Shown here piece by piece: positions 49,815 through 57,715 of a stretch of DNA of 64,000 nt. Where the stretch lies: contig DEAU01000039.1 of assembly GCA_002348705.1 (NCBI GenBank), positions 45,320 to 109,319 on the forward strand, given 5' to 3'. Position 1 is the stretch's first letter. Each line of letters opens with the position of its first letter. The translations under genes were made by a program, and so were the position numbers. A model generated the notes under the pieces. That model was not told the DNA's origin. It saw only the letters and a program-made list of their open reading frames with translations, and ran no database searches. Source of the DNA: Candidatus Neomicrothrix sp. UBA2974 (GTDB taxonomy: Bacteria > Actinomycetota > Acidimicrobiia > Acidimicrobiales > MedAcidi-G1).

Positions 49815-51227
49815 GTGGAGACGACATTCGAAACCCTGGACAGTGACCGAATTAAGCTAACAGTGGCCGTTGACGAGGCCGAATTCGACGTTGCGGTCGA
49901 GTCCGCCTTCAAACGAATTGCTAAAGAAGTCCGCCTTCCTGGTTTTCGGCCGGGCAAGGCCCCGAGGAAGTTGCTCGAAAACCGCATCGGAGTAGCTGCT
50001 GGTCGGCAGGAGGCTATGCAGCACGCCCTTCCGGACTACTACGGGCGCGCGTTGGTCGAGAACGAGATCGATGCGATAGACCAACCGGAGATCGAAATCA
50101 CCGGTGGGACGGAAGAGGGGCCGCTGACCTTTGAGGCAGTTGTCCCAGTACGACCGCGAGCCATGATCTCGGGTCATGGGTCGCTGCGGGTAGAGATTGA
50201 AGGTCCCGAGGCCACGGACGAGGATGTGGAGGAGCAGATCGACGTTCTTCGCCGCCAACACGCGGAATTGGAGAGTGTCGACCGTCCTGCTGAGGATGGA
50301 GATCAGGTCACCATAGATATTGAGGGCACAGTGGACGGTGCACTCGTTGAGGGTCTAACAACAACCGACTATCTCTACGAGGTGGGTTCAGGCGCCGTCG
50401 TCCCTGAGATCGACGAGAATCTTCGAGGGTCTTCGGCAGGCGAGACCCATGAATTCGACGCCGACCATCCTGAGGAGGCGGACGCATCTCTCTCATTCCG
50501 GATAAACGTCAAATCTGTTCAGGCCAGGGTGCTTCCCGACGCCGACGATGCTTTCGCCGCTGAAGCATCGGAGTTTGACACTCTGGTTGAGCTTGAAGCT
50601 GACCTGAGAGAAAGAATTACCAGTATGCGCCGTCGCCAAGCTGGGGCGATGGCTCGCGACCGTGTTGCTCATGCGGTGGCTGATCTCGTCGAAATAGTTG
50701 TACCGGAAGCCCTAATCGAAAGCGAAATCGATGGCCGGATCAACGAGATGGCAATGAGGATGGGCGCCCAGGGAATCGAGTTCTCTGCCTACCTCGAAGC
50801 AATGGGCCGCGATCTGGATTCGATGCGTGATGACCTCCGAGATGGTGCCGAGATCGCTGCCCGCGTCGACCTTGGTCTGCGTGCCGTAGCTGACGCCGAA
50901 GGACTGGAAGGAGACGGTGAGGCGTTGGACGGGTATCTGGAGTTGCTCGCCAAGCAGACTGGCGGAGACATGGCAGGGATTCAGGAGGCGTTGACCGCTT
51001 CGGGTCGGATGCTTCAGGTGCGTGCCGATCTCCGAAAGCAGCTTGCTCTCGAATGGGTGATGGAGCGTGCCGAGATTGTTGATGAGGACGGCAAAGAAGT
51101 GGATCGGTCGCTGTTGGAGCCGCCGGAGGAAACGGAAACAACTGCTATCCCTGATACTGAGGACCCGGTGGGGGAGACTATTGGTTCGGCCGATGACGAG
51201 GTCGACGGAGGGGACGAGAAGGAGTGA
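49815..51227 (+). CDS. tig: Trigger factor
   Basis: Trigger factor of 470 residues, the ribosome-bound chaperone and peptidyl-prolyl isomerase. The N-terminal ribosome-binding signature is LPGFRPGKAP, the isomerase domain is in the middle (DGDQVTIDIEGTVDG), and the long helical C-terminal domain ends in an acidic tail (EETETTAIPDTEDPVGE). GTG 49815 is the start; there is no ribosome-binding site, so the message may be leaderless. It heads the tig-clpP-clpX cluster. Confidence 0.97.
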   Translation: METTFETLDSDRIKLTVAVDEAEFDVAVESAFKRIAKEVRLPGFRPGKAPRKLLENRIGVAAGRQEAMQHALPDYYGRALVENEIDAIDQPEIEITGGTEEGPLTFEAVVPVRPRAMISGHGSLRVEIEGPEATDEDVEEQIDVLRRQHAELESVDRPAEDGDQVTIDIEGTVDGALVEGLTTTDYLYEVGSGAVVPEIDENLRGSSAGETHEFDADHPEEADASLSFRINVKSVQARVLPDADDAFAAEASEFDTLVELEADLRERITSMRRRQAGAMARDRVAHAVADLVEIVVPEALIESEIDGRINEMAMRMGAQGIEFSAYLEAMGRDLDSMRDDLRDGAEIAARVDLGLRAVADAEGLEGDGEALDGYLELLAKQTGGDMAGIQEALTASGRMLQVRADLRKQLALEWVMERAEIVDEDGKEVDRSLLEPPEETETTAIPDTEDPVGETIGSADDEVDGGDEKE

Positions 51228-51232
51228 ACCCG

Positions 51233-51931
51233 ATGGCCGGGGGACCGAACGCGACCAAAGAGCCTGAAAGTCAACCGGCAGCGGCCGGGCTTTCCGGACT
51301 GCGTGTGCAGAATTACCTCGTTCCGACGGTGGTGGAGCAGACCAACCGGGGAGAGCGAGCCTTCGATCTCTATTCCCGGCTCCTTAAGGAGAATATCGTC
51401 TTCATTGGCACGCCGATTGATGACACAGTGGCGAACCTGATCTGTGCTCAGTTGTTGCACCTTGAGTCGGAGAACCCTGACCGGGATATCAGCCTTTACA
51501 TCAATTCTCCGGGTGGCGACATCAACTCGCTTTTCGCCATCTACGACACGATGCAGTACATCAAGCCCGACGTAACGACCATCTGCTTCGGGCAGGCGGC
51601 CTCGGCGGCGGCGGTGCTGCTGGCCGCTGGTACGCCCGGCAAGAGACTTGCCCTGCCGCACTCACGGGTCTTGATCCATCAACCGTACGCCGGTGCCCAG
51701 GGTCAGGTTTCAGACATCGAGTTGGCCTCAAAAGAAATTCAGCGTCTGAAAGTGCAGTTGGAAGAGATTCTGGCGCGTCATACGGGACAGGATCCCGAGC
51801 GGATCCACGCCGATACGGATCGAGATTTCGTCATGACTGCCGAGGAGGCCCGCGAGTACGGCATCATTGACGAAGTGATAGACCAGCGGAATTTGGCCGA
51901 CAACAGCGGGCCTATCGCTGTTGTCGAGTAG
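51233..51931 (+). CDS. clpP: ATP-dependent Clp protease proteolytic subunit
   Basis: ClpP serine protease of about 232 residues. YINSPGGDINSLFAIYDTMQYI, the catalytic Ser in CFGQAASAAAVLLAAG, and the catalytic His in PHSRVLIHQP are intact; the Asp is in DRDFVMTAEEAREYGIIDEV. It forms the double-ring chamber that degrades unfolded proteins handed over by ClpX. ATG 51233 follows AAGGAG by nine bases; GTG 51224 is an alternative that overlaps the tig stop. Confidence 0.97.
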   Translation: MAGGPNATKEPESQPAAAGLSGLRVQNYLVPTVVEQTNRGERAFDLYSRLLKENIVFIGTPIDDTVANLICAQLLHLESENPDRDISLYINSPGGDINSLFAIYDTMQYIKPDVTTICFGQAASAAAVLLAAGTPGKRLALPHSRVLIHQPYAGAQGQVSDIELASKEIQRLKVQLEEILARHTGQDPERIHADTDRDFVMTAEEAREYGIIDEVIDQRNLADNSGPIAVVE

Positions 51932-51946
51932 CAGAGTCGATTGAGC

Positions 51947-53215
51947 ATGGCGAAATTCGGCGAAGGCGAACTCCTGAAGTGCTCTTTTTGCGGCAAGACG
52001 CAGAAACAGGTCAAGAAACTTATTGCCGGTCCCGGCGTATATATCTGTGACGAATGCATCGACCTGTGCAATGAAATAATTGAGGAGGAGTTGACGGAGC
52101 CCGCAGAGACTCCGACTGGGGAGTTGCCTCGACCCCGTGAGATCTTCGCCTTCCTCGATGATTACATCGTTGGGCAGGAGCGCGCCAAGAGGATCCTGTC
52201 TGTCGCCGTGTATAACCACTACAAGCGGATTCGCACCGTAGCCACTGCGACAGTGTCCGATGAGGCGGTCGAGTTGGCAAAGTCGAACATTCTCCTGATT
52301 GGTCCTACGGGCAGCGGTAAGACGCTGATGGCCCAGACGTTGGCTCGGATGCTGAACGTCCCATTTGCTATCGCCGACGCCACGGCCTTGACCGAGGCCG
52401 GCTATGTGGGGGAGGACGTAGAAAACATTCTCCTCAAACTGATACAGGCCGCCGACTATGACATTAAGAAGGCTGAGACCGGAATTATTTACATCGACGA
52501 AATCGACAAGGTGGCTCGCAAGAGCGAAAACCCCTCGATCACTCGGGATGTGTCAGGAGAGGGAGTCCAGCAGGCCCTGCTGAAAATCCTCGAGGGCACC
52601 TCGGCTGCCGTCCCGCCGCAGGGTGGTCGCAAGCACCCGCACCAGGAGTTCCTGCAGATTGACACGACGAACATTCTTTTCATCTGTGGCGGAGCGTTTG
52701 CTGGCCTTGAGCGAGTGATCGAAGCCCGGCAGGGTGGCGCTGGGGTTGGTTTTGGCGCAGATGTTCGGACCCGCAAGGAGAAGGACGTCGGTGTCCTATT
52801 TTCCGATGTTAGGCCCGAGGATCTCATGAAGTTTGGCCTAATACCCGAGTTCATTGGACGACTACCTGTGTTGGGCACGGTTTCCGAACTAGAGGTGGAT
52901 GCGCTGGTCAAGATTCTCGTTGAGCCCCGCAACGCCCTCGTCAAGCAGTACCAGCGCCTTTTCGAATTCGAGGACATCGAACTGGAAGTCTCGGATGACG
53001 CCCTAGTGGCGATTGCTGAAAAGGCTCTCGACCGAGGGACCGGAGCGCGAGGCCTCCGGGCCATTCTGGAAGAGGTGCTCCTCGACGTGATGTACGAGTT
53101 GCCTGGGGATGACGCTGTTGGTCGTGTCGTCGTTGACCTGGACGCCGTTCAGGGGGGTGGCGCACCTACCGTATTGCCGCGGACCGCTGAGCGGCCCGAT
53201 CGCGCCGCCTCTTGA
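51947..53215 (+). CDS. clpX: ATP-dependent Clp protease ATP-binding subunit ClpX
   Basis: ClpX AAA+ unfoldase of about 422 residues. The N-terminal zinc domain has LKCSFCGK and YICDECIDLC; Walker A is GPTGSGKT, Walker B IIYIDEIDK, the pore loop GYVGED, and LIPEFIGRLP begins the small domain. It unfolds substrates and feeds them to ClpP. ATG 51947 follows the clpP stop by 15 bases; a TTG two codons upstream is also in frame. It is followed by folC. Confidence 0.98.
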   Translation: MAKFGEGELLKCSFCGKTQKQVKKLIAGPGVYICDECIDLCNEIIEEELTEPAETPTGELPRPREIFAFLDDYIVGQERAKRILSVAVYNHYKRIRTVATATVSDEAVELAKSNILLIGPTGSGKTLMAQTLARMLNVPFAIADATALTEAGYVGEDVENILLKLIQAADYDIKKAETGIIYIDEIDKVARKSENPSITRDVSGEGVQQALLKILEGTSAAVPPQGGRKHPHQEFLQIDTTNILFICGGAFAGLERVIEARQGGAGVGFGADVRTRKEKDVGVLFSDVRPEDLMKFGLIPEFIGRLPVLGTVSELEVDALVKILVEPRNALVKQYQRLFEFEDIELEVSDDALVAIAEKALDRGTGARGLRAILEEVLLDVMYELPGDDAVGRVVVDLDAVQGGGAPTVLPRTAERPDRAAS

Positions 53216-53261
53216 GTAGTCCGGGCTGGACGCTTTAGCGGCCCGGACCAGGTAGTTCCTG

Positions 53262-54605
53262 ATGGAACCAATGGTGCACGATCTACGGAGCGCTTTTCGT
53301 TTTCTTGATCACTTTGTCAACCACGAGGCGGCAGCAGGGCGAATTCATGGGCTCAGCCTCGAAGCGATGCGCGGCCTTGTTGAGGTGATGGGTGATCCGC
53401 AGCGAGACATCCGATCTATCCATGTGACGGGCACGAATGGAAAGGGTTCCGTTTCGGCTATGGCTTCGTCGCTTCTCACCGCGAGCGGGCTCAAAGTAGG
53501 CGGTTATAGCAGCCCTCACGTGGGGACAGTCTGTGAGCGCCTCACCCTTGGAGGTGAGATGATCTCTGAAGAATCGTTCATCGCACTCATGGCTGACCTA
53601 GAGCGCTACGTGTCGGTAGCTCCGCAGCGCCCGTCCTACTTTGAGTTGTTGACCGCTGCCGCGCTTATCTGGTTTAGCAATGAGGCGGTGGAAGCGGCGG
53701 TGGTCGAAGTCGGCCTACTGGGCCGATATGACGCCACGAATGTGATCGACTCAGAGGTCTCGGTGGTCACCAATATCGGTCGTGATCACACCGATGGAAC
53801 TGGTGACTGGCGCAGGGACATAGCAATGGAGAAGGCAGGGATTATCCGGCCGGGATGCCCGTTGGTGCTCGGAGAGACTTCGATCGATCTTCGGGATGTT
53901 TTCGTGGCGGAGTCCCCGGACCCGCTTCTTGAACGGGGTGTGGACTTCGGGGTTCGGGGAATTGAATTGGCGGTCGGCGGCCAACTACTTGATCTTTGGA
54001 CGCCTGCGGGTGATCACGATGGGATCTTTCTTCCGGTGCATGGAAGTCATCAAGCCGACAATGCGGTGGTTGCACTCACCGCTGTTGAGGCTTTCCTCGA
54101 TGCAGCTCTGGGGGTCGATGTGGTCGCCGAGGGCTTTGATTCGGTGGCAATTCCAGGACGAATGGAGGTGGTGGCAACAGAGCCGTTAGTGGTGCTGGAC
54201 GGGGCCCACAACCAACAGGCAGCGAAGGCGCTAGTTGCCACGGTTCCCGAAGTGTTCGGCGCTGTGCGGCGAATCGTAGTTATTGGATTGCTAGGTCCGC
54301 GCGAGCCAGAGGAGTTCATCGACGAACTAGTCCCGCTTGCCCCGGACCTCGTCATCACCTGCACTGCGCCTTCGCCTCGGGCCTTGCGAGCGGACGAACT
54401 GGCAAGACTTGCCAAGCAGAGGGGAATGGCGACCGAGGCGGTAGCCGATGCCACGGACGCTGTCCGTCTAGCAGTGACTGTTGCTGACGAAGCAGACCTA
54501 GTGCTGGTTACTGGCACGTTCTACGTACTGTCGTCAGCCCGGGAAGCCTTGACTGCTCTCGGTGGATCCTCTCCTGTCGGGGACTTTGGTGAACTCGAGA
54601 CCTGA
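53262..54605 (+). CDS. folC: Folylpolyglutamate synthase / dihydrofolate synthase
   Basis: Mur-ligase-type enzyme of 447 residues that adds glutamate to folates and makes dihydrofolate. The P-loop is HVTGTNGKGSVSAMASS, YSSPHVGTVCERL is the folate-binding strand, TNIGRDHTDGTGD and MEKAGIIRPGCPLVLG complete the central domain, and VLDGAHNQQAAKAL is in the C-terminal domain. The length is normal. It lies between clpX and ndk on the same strand. Confidence 0.96.
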   Translation: MEPMVHDLRSAFRFLDHFVNHEAAAGRIHGLSLEAMRGLVEVMGDPQRDIRSIHVTGTNGKGSVSAMASSLLTASGLKVGGYSSPHVGTVCERLTLGGEMISEESFIALMADLERYVSVAPQRPSYFELLTAAALIWFSNEAVEAAVVEVGLLGRYDATNVIDSEVSVVTNIGRDHTDGTGDWRRDIAMEKAGIIRPGCPLVLGETSIDLRDVFVAESPDPLLERGVDFGVRGIELAVGGQLLDLWTPAGDHDGIFLPVHGSHQADNAVVALTAVEAFLDAALGVDVVAEGFDSVAIPGRMEVVATEPLVVLDGAHNQQAAKALVATVPEVFGAVRRIVVIGLLGPREPEEFIDELVPLAPDLVITCTAPSPRALRADELARLAKQRGMATEAVADATDAVRLAVTVADEADLVLVTGTFYVLSSAREALTALGGSSPVGDFGELET

Positions 54606-54645
54606 GTCGGCTCGCATGACGAGGCTCCTGCCGTAACCTGCGGGA

Positions 54646-55053
54646 ATGGACCGAACCCTCGTTATCTGCAAACCCGACGCGGTGGAACGCAGTCTGGTCG
54701 GAGAGATCATTGGCCGCCTTGAGCGCAAAGGGCTGAGCATTGTTGCTGCCGAACTGCGCCTGCTTGACGTAGACACGCTGTCTCGCCACTACGAGGAGCA
54801 TGTGGAAAAAGAATTTTATGGTGATCTGGTGGCATTCATGTCGCGGTCGCCATGCATGGTGCTGGTTGTGGCGGGTCCGGAGAACACGTTCGCAGTAGTG
54901 CGCAGCCTCATGGGAACCACGAATCCGCTCGAGGCCAATCCGGGCACTATCCGTGGCGACCTAGGACTAGTCATGACGGAGAACCTCGTCCACGGTTCGG
55001 ACTCCGTCGAGTCCGCTGAACGGGAGATCAACATATTCTTTCCAGGCCTATAG
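54646..55053 (+). CDS. ndk: Nucleoside diphosphate kinase
   Basis: Nucleoside diphosphate kinase of 135 residues, which balances nucleoside triphosphate pools. The start DRTLVICKPDAVERSLVGEI is standard and the active-site His lies in ENLVHGSDSVESAEREI. ATG 54646 has no ribosome-binding site; TAACCT ends six bases before it, as in leaderless genes. The gap of 162 bases to mreB probably holds the promoter of the cell-shape operon. Confidence 0.97.
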   Translation: MDRTLVICKPDAVERSLVGEIIGRLERKGLSIVAAELRLLDVDTLSRHYEEHVEKEFYGDLVAFMSRSPCMVLVVAGPENTFAVVRSLMGTTNPLEANPGTIRGDLGLVMTENLVHGSDSVESAEREINIFFPGL

Positions 55054-55215
55054 GCGACAAGGTTTGTTCTCAAAGAGGATAAGCGCACTGGGTGGTCATT
55101 TGGATGCGGAGAGTGGCATCTGCTCGTTGAATGCGTTAGCGTTCCACCGAGCCTCGGGCCGACCCGTCCGTGCGACCGCCTGTCAGCGACGAGACCAACG
55201 GAGAGATCCCGGGCG

Positions 55216-56283
55216 ATGATCGACCAGAGAAACCGTCTCGGCGAAAATTACCGGTCCCGTCGACTGGTCCTCGGTCCGCGAGACGTAGCTGTCGATTTGG
55301 GTACGGCCAACACACTGGTTTATGTACGTGGAGAGGGCATCGTTCTCGACGAACCATCGGTGGTCGCTGTAAACGCGTTGGATGGCAACCTATTGGCCGT
55401 TGGCGAGACGGCCAAACGCATGATTGGTCGGACTCCTGGCCACATCCAGGCTGTCCGGCCACTAAAGGATGGGGTAATAGCCGACTTCGAGATCTGCGAG
55501 AAGATGTTGCGCTATTTCATCCAGCAGGTTCATTCCCGCAGGTGGGCCAAGCCTCGGATGGTGATCTGTGTTCCCTCCGGGGTCACTGGTGTCGAGCGCC
55601 GGGCGGTGCAGGAGGCTGCCGAATACGCGGGTTCCCGTTCACCGGCTTACATCATCGAGGAACCGATGGCGGCTGCTATCGGTGCTGGCCTGCCGGTCGC
55701 TGAGCCCACGGGTTCAATGATTGTCGACGTAGGTGGTGGCACGACCGAGGTTGCTGTCATCTCCCTCGGGGGCGTGGTGGCCTCACAGTCCTCCAGGGTG
55801 GGCGGCGATGAGATGGATGAAGCAATCAAGCAGTTCCTCAGGAAGGAGCGGGATGTAGACGTTGGCGATCTGATCGCAGAGTCGATCAAGAAGCGACTTG
55901 GTTCCGCTCATCCGTTAACTCAGGAGATCCGGGCCGAGGTCAGGGGCCGGAGCATACGGACGGGTCTTCCGGAGGCGGTTGCCTTCACTACGCGGGAGGT
56001 TCGTGAGGCCCTTGAAGAACCAGTGTCGGACGTCGTGGATACGGTGAAGGTCACCCTCGACCGGACTCCCCCGGAGTTAGCGGCTGACATTATGGAGCGT
56101 GGGGTCACGCTGGCCGGTGGCGGATCTCTTCTTATCGGCTTGGCCGAGAGAATCCGTGCCGAAACTGGAATGCCGGTCTGGATGGCTCCGGACCCGCTAA
56201 CCGCAGTGGTCGAGGGCGCTGGGCGAGTCCTCGAGGAGTTCTCCCGGTTCGGAGAGATGATCTTCGGCGACGACCGCGAGTAG
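55216..56283 (+). CDS. mreB: Rod shape-determining protein MreB
   Basis: Actin-like protein of 355 residues that forms filaments under the membrane and guides cell-wall synthesis. Phosphate-1 motif VAVDLGTANTLVYVRG, phosphate-2 MIVDVGGGTTEVAVISLGG, and adenosine motif ITLAGGGSLLIGL (here with VT) are present. ATG 55216 follows GGAGAG. It is the first gene of the mreBCD-mrdA-rodA cluster; the following genes are spaced by only a few bases or overlap. Confidence 0.97.
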   Translation: MIDQRNRLGENYRSRRLVLGPRDVAVDLGTANTLVYVRGEGIVLDEPSVVAVNALDGNLLAVGETAKRMIGRTPGHIQAVRPLKDGVIADFEICEKMLRYFIQQVHSRRWAKPRMVICVPSGVTGVERRAVQEAAEYAGSRSPAYIIEEPMAAAIGAGLPVAEPTGSMIVDVGGGTTEVAVISLGGVVASQSSRVGGDEMDEAIKQFLRKERDVDVGDLIAESIKKRLGSAHPLTQEIRAEVRGRSIRTGLPEAVAFTTREVREALEEPVSDVVDTVKVTLDRTPPELAADIMERGVTLAGGGSLLIGLAERIRAETGMPVWMAPDPLTAVVEGAGRVLEEFSRFGEMIFGDDRE

Positions 56284-56289
56284 GCGACG

Positions 56290-57150
56290 GTGGCGGCCCT
56301 CCGTGGCGGTCGGTCCCGACCTACGCTGTTGATTCTGGTGGCAGCGGCTTTAACTTTGCTTACCATGCAGTATCGGGGCGTGGAGCCCCTAGCCGCCTTT
56401 CAGCGGGGCGTGCGTGATGTCATTGAACCGCTGAGGGCGGCAACCGACAGTGTGGCAGCACCTGTCCGCTCAGTATGGAATGGGCTGCTCGACTACGACA
56501 ATCTTCGCGACGAAAACGAACGCCTAGAGACTGAGCTAGCCCGCCTGCGTGGCCGCCGCCTGACAGCGGAGGCTGACACTGAACTCTTGGAGCGCCTTCT
56601 CGGAGAAGTGGGAATCGATGTTGGTCACCGACGGTCCGTCGTGGTGCGGATTCTTGGCACACCCCCGGGAAACTTTGCCACCCACACCATCGAGGTAGAC
56701 AAGGGCTCTGACGATGGACTAGCCGAAGGCATGCCGGTCGTTACTGCAGCGGGTTTGGTTGGTCGATTGGAGACTGTTGACCGCTCACGCTCAACAGTCA
56801 GATTGGCAACGCATCCGGAGTTTCGTGTAGGTGTCCGCCTAGTTGGATCGCAGGACGAGGGGTTGGCCAGAGGTGGTGGGCGAACTGGATTTTTAGTCGT
56901 GGACGCGGGCATAGGCCTAGATGCCGTGGTGGAGGCAGGCGAGGTGGTAGTCACCTCGGGCGGCCGGAGCCGGTTTCCGGCGGACATCCCCATCGGCAGA
57001 GTCCTTGATCCCGACGACGACGCCGAGCTCAACCGGTCCGTAGTCGTGGATCCAGCAGCCTCACTCGAGAACCTGAGTTTCCTCAACGTCCTACTCGTGG
57101 TTGACGAGCCATCGGTCGTTGGCGACCCCTCAGGGCTACGGGGCGGGTGA
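56290..57150 (+). CDS. mreC: Rod shape-determining protein MreC
   Basis: MreC of 286 residues. It has an N-terminal membrane helix (TLLILVAAALTLLTM), then a coiled coil (NLRDENERLETELARLRGR) and an extracellular beta domain with DKGSDDGLAEGMPVVTAAGLVGRLE and SGGRSRFPADIPIGRV. It links MreB and the penicillin-binding proteins. The GTG start lies six bases after mreB. Confidence 0.94.
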   Translation: MAALRGGRSRPTLLILVAAALTLLTMQYRGVEPLAAFQRGVRDVIEPLRAATDSVAAPVRSVWNGLLDYDNLRDENERLETELARLRGRRLTAEADTELLERLLGEVGIDVGHRRSVVVRILGTPPGNFATHTIEVDKGSDDGLAEGMPVVTAAGLVGRLETVDRSRSTVRLATHPEFRVGVRLVGSQDEGLARGGGRTGFLVVDAGIGLDAVVEAGEVVVTSGGRSRFPADIPIGRVLDPDDDAELNRSVVVDPAASLENLSFLNVLLVVDEPSVVGDPSGLRGG

Positions 57151-57154
57151 TCCC

Positions 57155-57715
57155 GTGAGTGGTCGTTTTCGTGTTTTGGCCTTACTGCTGACTGCGGCGA
57201 CGCTACAGGCAACCTTGTTCGACGAAATTCGATTTGATGGTGTGGCTGTGGAGTACCTGCTTCTGGTAGCAATTCTGGCAGGCCACCATGGCGGACCTGA
57301 ACGCGGCGCTGTCGTCGCCTTCTTCGCGGGACTGCTGTATGACTCGGTTGGCGTCTCTCTACTCGGCCTCCATGCACTTGCCTTCACCCCGGTAGCGGCC
57401 ACCGTCGGGCACCTGTCCGTGCGACTAGCAGTCGGTGCGCGCGGCTTGAGAATTCTCGGCCTCTTGGTGGCCGTGATGTCTGGTGTCGTTGCCGCCGCGA
57501 TGATTGGCAGCATCTTCGGTCTGCATCCAATAAGTGGGCCCGCGCTTTTAAGGACTGCTTTTCTTGCTGCGGCGATGACGGCACTGGTCGCTCTGCCGAC
57601 CAACAGGATCGTCCGGTGGGCGGTGACCAGCGGACTCCCGATTGAGTTAGATGTTGGCCGCGAGGAGTCGCTCAGTGCGCGACGTGGTTCAACGCTGGGA
57701 GGTGAAAATCGATGA
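57155..57715 (+). CDS. mreD: Rod shape-determining protein MreD
   Basis: MreD of about 186 residues, with five or six hydrophobic segments and the family pattern LLVAILAGHHGGPERGAVVAFFAGLLYDSVGVSLLG. GTG 57155 follows mreC by four bases. The gene overlaps mrdA as ATGA. Confidence 0.88.
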   Translation: MSGRFRVLALLLTAATLQATLFDEIRFDGVAVEYLLLVAILAGHHGGPERGAVVAFFAGLLYDSVGVSLLGLHALAFTPVAATVGHLSVRLAVGARGLRILGLLVAVMSGVVAAAMIGSIFGLHPISGPALLRTAFLAAAMTALVALPTNRIVRWAVTSGLPIELDVGREESLSARRGSTLGGENR

